20,980 nucleotides of DNA, taken from assembly GCA_934572465.1 (NCBI GenBank), contig CAKTLG010000031.1, positions 1 through 20,980 on the forward strand, read 5' to 3'. Under the pieces are notes generated by a model that saw only the letters and a program-made list of their open reading frames with translations, was not told where the DNA came from and did no database searches. The translations under genes and the position numbers were made by a program. Position 1 is the first letter of the stretch. Every line of letters begins with the position of its first letter. The stretch comes from an uncultured Oscillospiraceae bacterium. Its GTDB lineage: Bacteria; Bacillota; Clostridia; Oscillospirales; Oscillospiraceae. Below, in pieces: positions 8,819 through 15,335 of this stretch.

Positions 8819-9397
8819 ATGACCATTCAGCATTTGATGCCGGACGATTACATTACGACCAAGTGGTCGGGCGGGCTGACGACCCAGCTCGGCATCGCGC
8901 CGGAGGGCGCGGTGTACGCTGACCGCGATTTTCTGTGGCGTCTCAGCTCCGCGACGGTCGAGGACGCGGAGTCCACCTTCACGGCGCTGCCCGACTATGA
9001 GCGCCTGATCTCCACGCTCGAGGGGACCATCGAGCTGAGCCACAACGGGGGGGCGAGACTTGAACTCGCGCCCTATGCCGTCCACCGCTTCGACGGCGGC
9101 GACGATACGCATTCCTGGGGCCGCTGTCGCGACTTCAACCTCATGCTCCGCAAGGGCAGGTGCGAGGGCACGCTGCGCGGCGAGACGCTCACCGCGGGCG
9201 AGAAGAAGCACATCCACGGCTGCGGCGGCATGACGCTCGTCTACTGCGGCGCGGGCGAGGTCAACGTTATCGTCGGCGACGAGAGCGTCGAGCTCAAGGC
9301 CGACGAGGCCGCGCGCCTTGACGGCTTTGCGGGCGATGTGACGCTCACAAGCGAGCGCGGCGCGAAGCTGATGCTTGCCGAAGCGGAGGCGATCTGA
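8819..9397 (+). CDS. hutD: HutD/Ves-family cupin-like protein
   Basis: The 192-aa protein shows HutD-family landmarks: WSGGLTTQLGIAPEGA near the start, FLWRLSSATVEDA, DYERLISTLEGTIELS, and RDFNLMLRKG in the middle. HutD proteins adopt a bicupin fold. A role as a limiter or binder of pathway intermediates such as formiminoglutamate has been proposed in Pseudomonas, but the biochemical function is not settled. The ATG at 8819 follows AAAGGAG (8802-8808). The longer frame back to 8702 overlaps fchA and is not used. As the last gene of the rightward hut unit it ends at a bidirectional terminator. Confidence 0.88.
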   Translation: MTIQHLMPDDYITTKWSGGLTTQLGIAPEGAVYADRDFLWRLSSATVEDAESTFTALPDYERLISTLEGTIELSHNGGARLELAPYAVHRFDGGDDTHSWGRCRDFNLMLRKGRCEGTLRGETLTAGEKKHIHGCGGMTLVYCGAGEVNVIVGDESVELKADEAARLDGFAGDVTLTSERGAKLMLAEAEAI

Positions 9398-9400
9398 AAT

Positions 9401-9431
9401 AAAAAGGAGAGGCTTTTTGCCTCTCCTTTTT
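9401..9431. terminator. Bidirectional intrinsic terminator
   Basis: A perfect 13-bp stem (9401-9413 with 9419-9431, GGAGAGGC core, A5 and T5 tracts) has a T5 loop. It separates the rightward hutD gene from the leftward small-protein genes, and its last base is within the stop codon of the 41-aa gene. Confidence 0.9.
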
Positions 9432-9556
9432 CAGTCTTCAAAGTCGCTCGGGTCTTCGTCGTTCTGCTTGCGGAAGCGGTCGAGCGCGACGAGCACCGCG
9501 GCCGCCGCGGCGATGACGGCGAGGACGCCGATGAGAATGGATATGAACTTTTTCAT
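9431..9556 (-). CDS. Small single-pass membrane protein, 41 aa, unrecognised
   Basis: The product starts MKKFISILIGVLAVIAAAAA. One hydrophobic helix spans about residues 4-25, and the tail is short and acidic (KQNDEDPSDFED). A strong AGGAGGAAC ribosome site precedes the ATG at 9556 with good spacing, which supports real translation despite the length. It follows the 166-aa gene by 36 bp on the same strand and probably shares its transcript. I do not recognise a family. The acidic C-terminus would face one side of the membrane and could bind a partner; no function is proposed. Confidence 0.75.
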   Translation of the reverse strand: MKKFISILIGVLAVIAAAAAVLVALDRFRKQNDEDPSDFED

Positions 9557-9592
9557 AGTGGTTCCTCCTGTTGTAATAAAGTGTGGGATGGG

Positions 9593-10093
9593 TCACGCCT
9601 CAGCGGAGATGATGTCATAGACCTGCTGCAAAAATTCGTCCTGCCCGCTTACGGTGCAGCGGAGCGTTTCATCATCGACGGCGTTGAAAATGCGCAGAAC
9701 GCCGAAAAAGTTCCTGCACTGAACAAGCGTGCCTCTGCCGGCGCTGCTGTCGGGAAAATCGGTCAGGCCGAAGTTAAAACCGACCTCCCACCGGATGTCG
9801 CCGTCCTGCGTTTGGCGCACCGTGCCGCCCTGCGGCAGAAGGCTGAGCAGGGAGCGGCGGAATTTCTGCCGCGCAAAAAGCTCGGCAAGCTGTGAGAAGC
9901 GCTCGTCGTCCGCGGAAAGTTCAAAGTATGTGTCCTCCACCTCCGGACAGCGGAGATGATAGCCGGAAATGGATCCGCATTGCGCGATATCCAGCCCGCA
10001 CAACTCTTTCAGCGTCATCGGGCGCGTGTAGATCAGCGCCGCGAGGACAAGGGCGGCAAGAATGCCGAGGGGGATGAAGCGCTTTTTCTGCAT
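9593..10093 (-). CDS. Unrecognised membrane-anchored protein, 166 aa
   Basis: The protein opens with a positively charged MQKKR and a hydrophobic stretch (about residues 6-22), read as a signal anchor or uncleaved signal. It continues with about 140 residues of soluble, mixed alpha/beta sequence, presumably extracytoplasmic. There is no lipobox and no motif I know. The ATG at 10093 follows GAGGAGG. Together with the downstream 41-aa membrane protein it forms a two-gene unit. The upstream region carries a plausible promoter. It sits between the hut and zinc-uptake units, with no functional link visible to either. Confidence 0.85.
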   Translation of the reverse strand: MQKKRFIPLGILAALVLAALIYTRPMTLKELCGLDIAQCGSISGYHLRCPEVEDTYFELSADDERFSQLAELFARQKFRRSLLSLLPQGGTVRQTQDGDIRWEVGFNFGLTDFPDSSAGRGTLVQCRNFFGVLRIFNAVDDETLRCTVSGQDEFLQQVYDIISAEA

Positions 10094-10156
10094 GGGGAGA
10101 CCTCCTCAAAAGTTCTTCTGCTCTCTTAGACGCAGAAAATGAGAAAAAGTGTCACG

Positions 10157-10185
10157 ATTATGCGGATTTTTCCATGAGGTATAAA
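10157..10185 (-). promoter_or_regulatory. Predicted promoter of the two small membrane-protein genes
   Basis: TTTATA (10185-10180), a 17-bp spacer and CATAAT (10162-10157) on the minus strand, about 64 bp upstream of the ATG at 10093. Confidence 0.5.
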
Positions 10186-10209
10186 ACGGAGCCTAACTAC
10201 AACATAACA

Positions 10210-10250
10210 TGAAAGGCTGCGCTTGGCAAGCTTGCGGGCACAGCCTTTCA
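10210..10250 (-). terminator. Terminator hairpin after znuB
   Basis: TGAAAGGCTG (10210-10219) pairs with CAGCCTTTCA (10241-10250), and a smaller GCAAGCTTGC palindrome sits in the loop. It lies 14 bp after the znuB stop. The T tract is weak, so efficiency is uncertain. Confidence 0.65.
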
Positions 10251-10263
10251 GAATATTTAAGGG

Positions 10264-11076
10264 TCATCCCCGTCCGCGGCCGATGAGACAGCAGAGAAGA
10301 AACGCCGCGAGGTCGCAGAGAACGACCGTCGCGCCCACGGGGGTGGAGAGAAGATACGACCCCGTAAGCCCCAGACAGAAGCACACGACCGAAAGCCCAG
10401 CGGCAAAGCACACGACCGAGCGGAAGCTCTTGAACACCCGCATCGCAGAGAGCGCGGGGAAGATGATAAGGCTCGAGAGCAGCATTGCGCCCATCATGCG
10501 CATGCCGAGCACGACCGTCAGCGCCGTCAGGACGGAGAGGATCGTTTTGTACGTGCCCACGCGCACGCCCGTCGCACGGGCAAAGGCTTCGTCAAACGTG
10601 ACGGAAAAGAGCTTGTGGTAGAAAAGGATATACAGCGCAAGCACGCAGAGCGCGAGCGTGACGCTCAGAAAAACGTCCGAGCGCGACATGGCGAGGATGC
10701 TGCCGAACATATAGCTGTCGACGTCCGTGGTCATGCCCGTCGTGAGCGAGGTGACGATGACGCCGACGGCGAGCGCCGAGGCCGAGAACACCGCGATCAT
10801 CGCGTCCGCGCTGACGCGGCTCTTTTCCGCGACGTGCACCAGAATGAACGCCGCCGCGACCACGACGGGGATGGAGAACCACAGCGGCGCAAAGCCGCAC
10901 GCGACCGCGACCGACAGCGCGCCGAACGACACGTGGCTCAGCCCGTCGCCGATCATGGAGTAGCGCTTTAAAACGAGCGGCACGCCGAGCAGCGCCGCGC
11001 AGAGCGAGACGAGGATGCCGACAACGAACGCGCGCACGATGAAGGGGTAGGCGAACATCGAAAGAAGCAGCTTCAT
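10264..11076 (-). CDS. znuB: Zinc ABC transporter, membrane permease
   Basis: The 270-aa protein is a polytopic ABC-3-type permease with about eight hydrophobic segments and the family's GVPLVLKRYSMIGDGLSHVSFGALS region near residues 31-55. It forms the channel through which metal released by ZnuA crosses the membrane, driven by ZnuC. Its ATG overlaps the znuC stop by 4 bp (ATGA), implying coupled translation. The last gene of the zur-znuA-znuC-znuB operon, it is followed by a hairpin. The permease alone could be for Zn or Mn; the zinc assignment rests on the histidine-rich ZnuA and the adjacent Zur-like regulator. Confidence 0.93.
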   Translation of the reverse strand: MKLLLSMFAYPFIVRAFVVGILVSLCAALLGVPLVLKRYSMIGDGLSHVSFGALSVAVACGFAPLWFSIPVVVAAAFILVHVAEKSRVSADAMIAVFSASALAVGVIVTSLTTGMTTDVDSYMFGSILAMSRSDVFLSVTLALCVLALYILFYHKLFSVTFDEAFARATGVRVGTYKTILSVLTALTVVLGMRMMGAMLLSSLIIFPALSAMRVFKSFRSVVCFAAGLSVVCFCLGLTGSYLLSTPVGATVVLCDLAAFLLCCLIGRGRG

Positions 11077-11783
11077 GTGCGCTCACCTCCAAACCGTTTT
11101 CCGGCGGGCGAGGATAAAAACTCGCTCACCGTGCCGTAAAAGCAGCCCGCGCGGTCGACGCAGAGGATGTGTCGGGCTTCGCGCAGGGCGTTTTCAATGT
11201 CGTGCGTGACCATAATGATGGCCATGCCCTCGCGCTCGTTCAAATAGCGGAGCGTTTTGTAGAGATCCTGCACGCTCGCGGGGTCGAGCCCCGTGACCGG
11301 CTCGTCGAGGATGAGCAGGTCGTTCGCCGCGCACAGGGCGCGCGCGAGCAGCACGCGCTGCTGCTGCCCGCCGGAGAGCTCGCGGTAGCATTTGTCCTTG
11401 AGCTCGAGCACGCCGAGCTTGCCGAGATCCATCAGCGCCTTGGAGCGCTCCTCCGCCGTGTAAAAAAAGCGTGCGCGGCGGTTCGAGAAGCCCGAGAGCA
11501 CGACCTCCATGACCGTTGCGGGAAAGTCGCGCTGCGTGGGCGTCTGCTGGGGAAGGTACCCAAGCCTGCCCTCGCGCTGGGCGGGGCAGTCGATGCTGCC
11601 GGAGAGAGGAGAGAGGAGACCTAAAAGCGAGCGCAGCAGCGTCGATTTGCCGCTGCCGTTTTCGCCGACGATGCAGAGGTAGTCCCCTGCGCGGACGGTG
11701 AGAGTCAGGTGCTCCAGGAGCGGCTTGCGCTCGTAGCCGAGCGTGACGTCCTCGCAGGCGAGGACGATGGGCGTTTCGTTCAT
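11073..11783 (-). CDS. znuC: Zinc ABC transporter, ATP-binding protein
   Basis: The 236-aa ATPase has every expected nucleotide-binding motif: Walker A GENGSGKST (40-48), a Q-loop at Q79/Q80 (YLPQQ), signature LSGGQ (136-140), Walker B LLILDEP (156-162) and the switch histidine H194 (MVTHD). Members of this MZT subfamily power Zn2+ or Mn2+ import. Both ends overlap neighbours by 4 bp: its ATG shares ATGA with the znuA stop and its stop shares ATGA with the znuB start. This suggests balanced, coupled synthesis of the transporter subunits. Confidence 0.95.
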   Translation of the reverse strand: MNETPIVLACEDVTLGYERKPLLEHLTLTVRAGDYLCIVGENGSGKSTLLRSLLGLLSPLSGSIDCPAQREGRLGYLPQQTPTQRDFPATVMEVVLSGFSNRRARFFYTAEERSKALMDLGKLGVLELKDKCYRELSGGQQQRVLLARALCAANDLLILDEPVTGLDPASVQDLYKTLRYLNEREGMAIIMVTHDIENALREARHILCVDRAGCFYGTVSEFLSSPAGKRFGGERT

Positions 11784-12772
11784 TCGTTCAGCCCCTTTCT
11801 GAGCGCTTCGTAGTTGCGCTCCATGAGCGTAAGATAGGTCTCGCCTGCGTCAAGATCCGCGCGTGAAACGGTCTGCATCGAGTACAGCGTATCGACCGCC
11901 GCGCCGGTGCACTCGCTCACCACGGCGGCGACCTTTTTCGTGCTGAGGTCGACGGTGTAGACCACGGGGATGTGCTCGTCCGCCACCTTGTCGATGAGGT
12001 ACTTGATCGTGGCGAGCGACGGCTCGGTGTCGCCCGAGCAGCCGTGGAATGCCGCGCGGTAGTCGAGACCGTACTCGCGGCAGAAGTAGAGCATCGGGAA
12101 GCGGTCGGCAAAGACCAGAAGCTTTCGCGGCGCAATTTCGCAGAGAGACGCAAAGCGTGCGTCGAGCGCTTCGAGCTGCGCGCAGTAGGCATCGCAGTTT
12201 GCGCGGTAGAAGTCCTCGTTCGCAGGATCGGCCCCGCAGATGGCATCGCAGACGGCGCGGCAGAGGACGACGGCGTTTTTTGGCGACGTCCAGATGTGCT
12301 CGTCGTATTCGACCTCGTCGCTGTCATGCTCGTCCTCGTGGTCGTGGTCATCATGGCTGTGGTCATCATGGTCGTGACTGTCCGCGCCCTGCATGCCCTC
12401 GGAAAATTCCTCGTCGAGCGCGTCGACATAGTCCATCATGCGCGCGACGACGGCGATGTGCTCGCCCGCGGCGCTCAGCATTTCGTCGACCCAGTATTCC
12501 CCCTCGCCGCCGTTGTAGAGGAAGACGTCGGATTCCGAGATGGTCACGGCGTCGAGCGGCGTCGGCTCGAAGCTGTGCGCCTCGCGCCCGGGCGAGAGCA
12601 GGAGCGTCACGTCCGCGCGGTCGCCGGCGATGGCGCGGGCAAAGTCATAGTAGGGGAAAAGCGTCGCGACGATCTGAAGCTTGCCGTCGTCCGCCTTTTC
12701 GCGCGGCGCGGCGCAGGCGGCGAGGGAGAGCGTCAGCGCGAGCGTCAGAAGCAGGGAAGCAATGCGTTTCAT
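11780..12772 (-). CDS. znuA: Zinc-binding lipoprotein of the ABC transporter
   Basis: The 330-aa solute-binding protein of cluster A-I (ZnuA/AdcA type) has a lipoprotein signal ending LSLAAC, with C20 as the likely lipidated residue. A histidine/aspartate-rich loop (residues about 131-159, many HD and DH pairs) is typical of zinc-specific members. H66 (AHSFEPT) and H159 (DEHIWTSP) match two family ligands. The usual third-ligand motif (F-H-D-A-F/Y) reads FADRFPMLYF, so that histidine is absent; H243 (AAFHGCSGD) and D275 are alternatives. An ATG further upstream would add 48 residues overlapping zur. I choose 12772 because GGAGG precedes it, the signal peptide begins there, and it gives the 4-bp ATGA overlap seen throughout the operon. 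Confidence 0.93.
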   Translation of the reverse strand: MKRIASLLLTLALTLSLAACAAPREKADDGKLQIVATLFPYYDFARAIAGDRADVTLLLSPGREAHSFEPTPLDAVTISESDVFLYNGGEGEYWVDEMLSAAGEHIAVVARMMDYVDALDEEFSEGMQGADSHDHDDHSHDDHDHEDEHDSDEVEYDEHIWTSPKNAVVLCRAVCDAICGADPANEDFYRANCDAYCAQLEALDARFASLCEIAPRKLLVFADRFPMLYFCREYGLDYRAAFHGCSGDTEPSLATIKYLIDKVADEHIPVVYTVDLSTKKVAAVVSECTGAAVDTLYSMQTVSRADLDAGETYLTLMERNYEALRKGLNE

Positions 12773-13167
12773 GCGCCCTCCTGACACTCGCAGCACAGGC
12801 CGTAGAACATCGTCCTGCGGGGATCGATGGAAAAGCCGTGCTCGCGCTCGAGGTGCTCGTAGAGCGGAGAGAGCCGGTGACAGTCGAGATGCACGATGCG
12901 CCCGCAGCGCTCGCACTTGAAAAGGCAGCAGCCGGACGCGCAGCCGTGGGTGCAGAGCTGGTAGTACGCACCCTCGTCCGTCGTGACCTTGTGGACGCTG
13001 CCCTGCCGTCCGAGCTTTTCGAGCTGGCGGTAGACCGTCGCAATGCCGATGTGCTCGCCGCGCTCGCGCAGCGCATCGACGATCGCCGCCGCGCTGACGG
13101 GCATGTCCGCGCGCTCGGAAAGACAGTCGAGCACCGCCTTCTGCTGCTTTGTCGTATAGGTCGCCAT
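12769..13167 (-). CDS. zur: Fur-family metal regulator, Zur-like
   Basis: The 132-aa protein has an N-terminal winged helix with the recognition stretch GIATVYRQLEKL (41-52) and a C-terminal dimerisation and metal domain. The structural zinc site is visible as CERC (85-88) and a second cysteine pair near the end (C125/C126, C128). The HxH-rich hinge of many Fur proteins is reduced to THGCASGCC here. Family members repress with metal bound. First gene of the znu operon, its start lies downstream of a consensus promoter overlapped by a Fur-box-like dyad, so zinc-dependent autorepression of the whole operon is likely. Zur is favoured over Fur or PerR by context. Confidence 0.9.
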   Translation of the reverse strand: MATYTTKQQKAVLDCLSERADMPVSAAAIVDALRERGEHIGIATVYRQLEKLGRQGSVHKVTTDEGAYYQLCTHGCASGCCLFKCERCGRIVHLDCHRLSPLYEHLEREHGFSIDPRRTMFYGLCCECQEGA

Positions 13168-13179
13168 GTTGGCCTCCTG

Positions 13180-13208
13180 AATTTGAAAATGAAAATCAGT
13201 TTCAAATT
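13180..13208. promoter_or_regulatory. Candidate Zur operator
   Basis: AATTTGAAA (13180-13188) and TTTCAAATT (13200-13208) are exact inverted copies. Inside, 13184-13198 (TGAAAATGAAAATCA) matches 12 of the 14 fixed bases of the Fur-type 7-1-7 pattern TGATAATnATTATCA. The site covers the predicted start point and touches the -10, which is ideal for repression. Confidence 0.7.
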
Positions 13209-13233
13209 ATACTCATATTTCTGCGCTTGTCAA
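13206..13233 (-). promoter_or_regulatory. Predicted promoter of the zur-znuACB operon
   Basis: A perfect TTGACA (13233-13228), a 16-bp spacer and a perfect TATAAT (13211-13206) on the minus strand. The start would be near 13199, about 32 bp before the zur ATG, which has a GGAGG site. Confidence 0.88.
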
Positions 13234-13264
13234 GCCCCGTCAAAGCGTTTCCGGCTGCCGATAA

Positions 13265-13297
13265 AAAAATACCGGATGCCATGCATCCGGTATTTTT
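13265..13297 (-). terminator. Intrinsic terminator after the rlmI-type gene
   Basis: A perfect 15-bp stem (13265-13279 with 13283-13297, ACCGGATGC core, A5/T5 outer pairs) and a CAT loop lie 20 bp after the methyltransferase stop. It insulates the zur promoter. Confidence 0.9.
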
Positions 13298-13317
13298 GGC
13301 TGCAAGCGCGGGCGGCG

Positions 13318-14553
13318 CTATACCACTTGGAAAAGGTAAAACTTGAGGTAATCCGTCTCCGGCACGTTCCAGAGGATAGGGTGGTCGCTTGCCTGCGTGC
13401 GCGCTTCGATCTGCCGCAGCTCGACGCCCGCGTCCGCCGCCGCGGCGCGCAGCATCCGCTCAAAGCGCTCGGCGGGCATGAAGTGGCTGCACGACGCCGT
13501 TGCGAGATAGCCGCCGCGCGGCAGAAGGCGCATCGCGCGCAGATTGATCTCCTTGTAGCCCTTTTCGGCGTTGTCCGCCGTGCGGCGGGACTTCGTGAAC
13601 GCCGGAGGGTCGAGGATGATGAAGTCGTAAGGTTTGCTGCCCTCAGCCTCGAGCCGCGGCAGCAGATCGAAAACGTCGGCGGTGAGGAAGTCCATGCGGT
13701 CGTCAAGACCGTTGCGCCGCGCGTTCGCGCGCGCCAGCTCGATGGCGCTTTCGGAGACGTCCACCGCCGTCACGTGCGCAGCGCCGCCTCTGGCGGCGTT
13801 GAGCGCAAAGGAGCCGGTGTGCGTGAAGCAGTCGAGCACGCGCTTTCCGCGCGCGAGCTTTGCGGCGGCGAGACGGTTGAACTTCTGATCGAGGAAGAAG
13901 CCCGTCTTCTGCCCGTTTTCCACGTCCACGCGGTAATAGACGCCGTTTTCGCAGATCTCGGTAACGGGACTCGCGGGCGTTTCCTTACCGGGCAGCGGGA
14001 ACCAGCCCTTGCTCTGCGAAAGGCCCTCCTTTTCGCGCAGGGCGATGTCGTTGCGCTCGAAAAGGCCGTCGATCGTCTCGCCGTCCTCCTCCAGCACCTC
14101 GACGATCAGCGGAAAGAGCATATCCTTGAGCCGCTCCATGCCGAGCGAGAGCGTCTGCGCGACGAGGAGGTTTTCAAAGCGGTCGACCGTCAGCCCGGGA
14201 AAGCCGTCGGCCTCGCCGAAGATCAGGCGGCAGCAGCCGGTCTGTCCGTCCATGACGGCCTTGCGGTAGTCCCATGCGTAGCGGATGCGGCGGCGCCAGA
14301 AGGCCTCGTCAAAGCGGTCGTTCGCGTTGCGCGAAACGATGCGCACGCGCAGACGGCTCTCGCGGCTCAAAAAGCCCGTGCCGAAATATTTCCCCTTTTC
14401 CGACGCCACGTCGACGAGCGCGCCGTTTTCGCACGCGCTTTCGTCCGGCGCGCGGGCAATGTCGGAATCGTAGACCCAGGGGTGGCCGCTCTCCACCCAG
14501 CGCGCGCCCTTGGCCGTGACCAGAACGCGCGGATATTCACGCGCAGCTTTCAT
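13318..14553 (-). CDS. rlmI: RlmI/RlmK-type class I SAM-dependent rRNA methyltransferase
   Basis: The 411-aa protein matches the RlmI family (23S rRNA 5-methylcytosine, position 1962 in E. coli). It has an N-terminal PUA-like RNA-binding domain (about 1-80, with GHPWVY), a central linker domain with FPGLTVDR, and a Rossmann methyltransferase domain. The latter shows NGQKTGFFLDQ (213-223), SAM motif I VLDCFTHTGSFALNAA (239-254), DPPAFTKS (315-322) and TASCSHFM (352-359), where C355 fits the catalytic cysteine. The ATG at 14553 has a GGAAGAAGGA ribosome site. The upstream EamA gene ends 62 bp away on the same strand, so the two may be co-transcribed. Family membership is firm; the exact target base is by homology. 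Confidence 0.92.
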   Translation of the reverse strand: MKAAREYPRVLVTAKGARWVESGHPWVYDSDIARAPDESACENGALVDVASEKGKYFGTGFLSRESRLRVRIVSRNANDRFDEAFWRRRIRYAWDYRKAVMDGQTGCCRLIFGEADGFPGLTVDRFENLLVAQTLSLGMERLKDMLFPLIVEVLEEDGETIDGLFERNDIALREKEGLSQSKGWFPLPGKETPASPVTEICENGVYYRVDVENGQKTGFFLDQKFNRLAAAKLARGKRVLDCFTHTGSFALNAARGGAAHVTAVDVSESAIELARANARRNGLDDRMDFLTADVFDLLPRLEAEGSKPYDFIILDPPAFTKSRRTADNAEKGYKEINLRAMRLLPRGGYLATASCSHFMPAERFERMLRAAAADAGVELRQIEARTQASDHPILWNVPETDYLKFYLFQVV

Positions 14554-14615
14554 CGATCAGCATCCTTCTTCCAAAAGTTTTTCTCATCATACCATGCGCG
14601 CGGGCGCGGCACAAC

Positions 14616-15041
14616 TCATTTGTTGAGGAAAAAGAGCCCCGCGACGCACAGCGCCAGCCCGACGAGCTTGTTGACCGTGATGGCCTCGTGATAGAGCAGG
14701 TAGCCGACGAGGACGAGGATCGCCGCGATCGCCGCGGCGGACGTGACCTGAAACGCGCTGACCGGCCAGCCCGCCTTGTAGGCGTGCATGCTGCCGGCCT
14801 CGAGCCCGACGACGGCAAGGCCGAGCACATACGGCGCCCAGTTCATGCCGCTGTATTCCTTCAGCAGATCGGCGCTGCCGCGGTTGGCCGCAAAGTACAG
14901 CACGCCGGAGAAGATCGCGCCGATGAGGTACGTGACGGTGAGCGAGGCGAGAGGGTCGACCCGCTCGGGCAGGGATTTCGCGCAGATGTGATAGACGGTG
15001 TTTGATGCGACGACAAGCAGAAGCGGCCAGAGATATGCCAT
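14616..15041 (-). CDS. EamA/DMT-superfamily small membrane protein
   Basis: The 141-aa protein holds four hydrophobic helices (roughly residues 3-20, 35-53, 68-86 and 93-112, with a further segment at 122-139). It ends with the DMT-type motif YHEAITVNKLVGLALCVAGL. This is one EamA repeat, half of a ten-helix DMT transporter, so it probably works as a homo- or heterodimer. The substrate cannot be told from sequence. A GGGAGG ribosome site precedes the ATG at 15041. Its leader carries a terminator-like hairpin downstream of a good promoter, suggesting control by attenuation. Confidence 0.85.
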   Translation of the reverse strand: MAYLWPLLLVVASNTVYHICAKSLPERVDPLASLTVTYLIGAIFSGVLYFAANRGSADLLKEYSGMNWAPYVLGLAVVGLEAGSMHAYKAGWPVSAFQVTSAAAIAAILVLVGYLLYHEAITVNKLVGLALCVAGLFFLNK

Positions 15042-15072
15042 GATGCAGTCCTCCCGATAGTTCCGCGGGCAG

Positions 15073-15105
15073 AAAAAAGAGCAGCCGGAGAAAAGGTCCG
15101 GCTGC
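15073..15105 (-). terminator. Terminator-like hairpin in the EamA leader (possible attenuator)
   Basis: Read leftward, GCAGCCGGA (15105-15097) pairs with TCCGGCTGC (15089-15081), followed directly by TCTTTTTTCTG (15080 down to about 15070), a proper U tract. It stands 31 bp upstream of the EamA ATG. An outer pair GCGGGC/GCCCGC (15065-15070, 15114-15119) brackets the hairpin and its U tract, giving an alternative or enclosing fold. Confidence 0.7.
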
Positions 15106-15140
15106 CGGTCGTCGCCCGCAAGTTTGATCCAGATGCCGAC

Positions 15141-15169
15141 AGTTTACCAAGCCGCGGCCCGCTTGTCAA
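15141..15169 (-). promoter_or_regulatory. Predicted promoter of the EamA gene
   Basis: A perfect TTGACA (15169-15164), a 17-bp spacer and TAAACT (15146-15141) on the minus strand. The start near 15134 gives a leader of about 93 nt that contains the terminator-like hairpin. Confidence 0.65.
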
Positions 15170-15237
15170 GCGCGGCTTTCCCGCGCGCGGACGCGGCGAA
15201 TCCTACAAATTTTCCGCGCACAGTTCATACAGCTTGC

Positions 15238-15276
15238 CGCTTGTATTTTTGCCCGCGCCGTGCTACGATACAAGCG
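15238..15276 (+). promoter_or_regulatory. Inverted repeat framing a candidate promoter for the 156-aa gene
   Basis: CGCTTGTAT (15238-15246) and ATACAAGCG (15268-15276) are exact inverted copies 21 bp apart. They coincide with a weak -35 (TTGTAT, 15241-15246) and a TGC-extended -10 (TACGAT, 15264-15269) at 17-bp spacing. The dyad may be an operator. Confidence 0.5.
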
Positions 15277-15335
15277 TCAATATTTATCCTGTGCGCCGCC
15301 CTGCGGACGGCGCGGAACACTATGGAGGGCAAGCT

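Noticed and set aside
12130..12390. Acidic/histidine low-complexity stretch in znuA as a frameshift or assembly error
   Set aside because: His/Asp-rich loops are normal in zinc-specific ZnuA proteins, and the frame is intact on both sides.
12773..12916. 48-residue N-terminal extension of znuA
   Set aside because: It overlaps zur in another frame and would bury the lipoprotein signal; the start at 12772 has a ribosome site and keeps the ATGA overlap pattern.
12049..14691. 880-aa rightward open frame across znuA, zur and rlmI
   Set aside because: Its product is arginine/alanine-rich low-complexity sequence, it opposes three well-supported genes and it crosses a terminator and promoter. It is a by-product of GC-rich codon use.
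15057..15122. Known riboswitch class in the EamA leader (guanidine or fluoride types considered)
   Set aside because: I could not find the conserved core of any class in the roughly 30 nt before the terminator hairpin; left as an unassigned attenuator.
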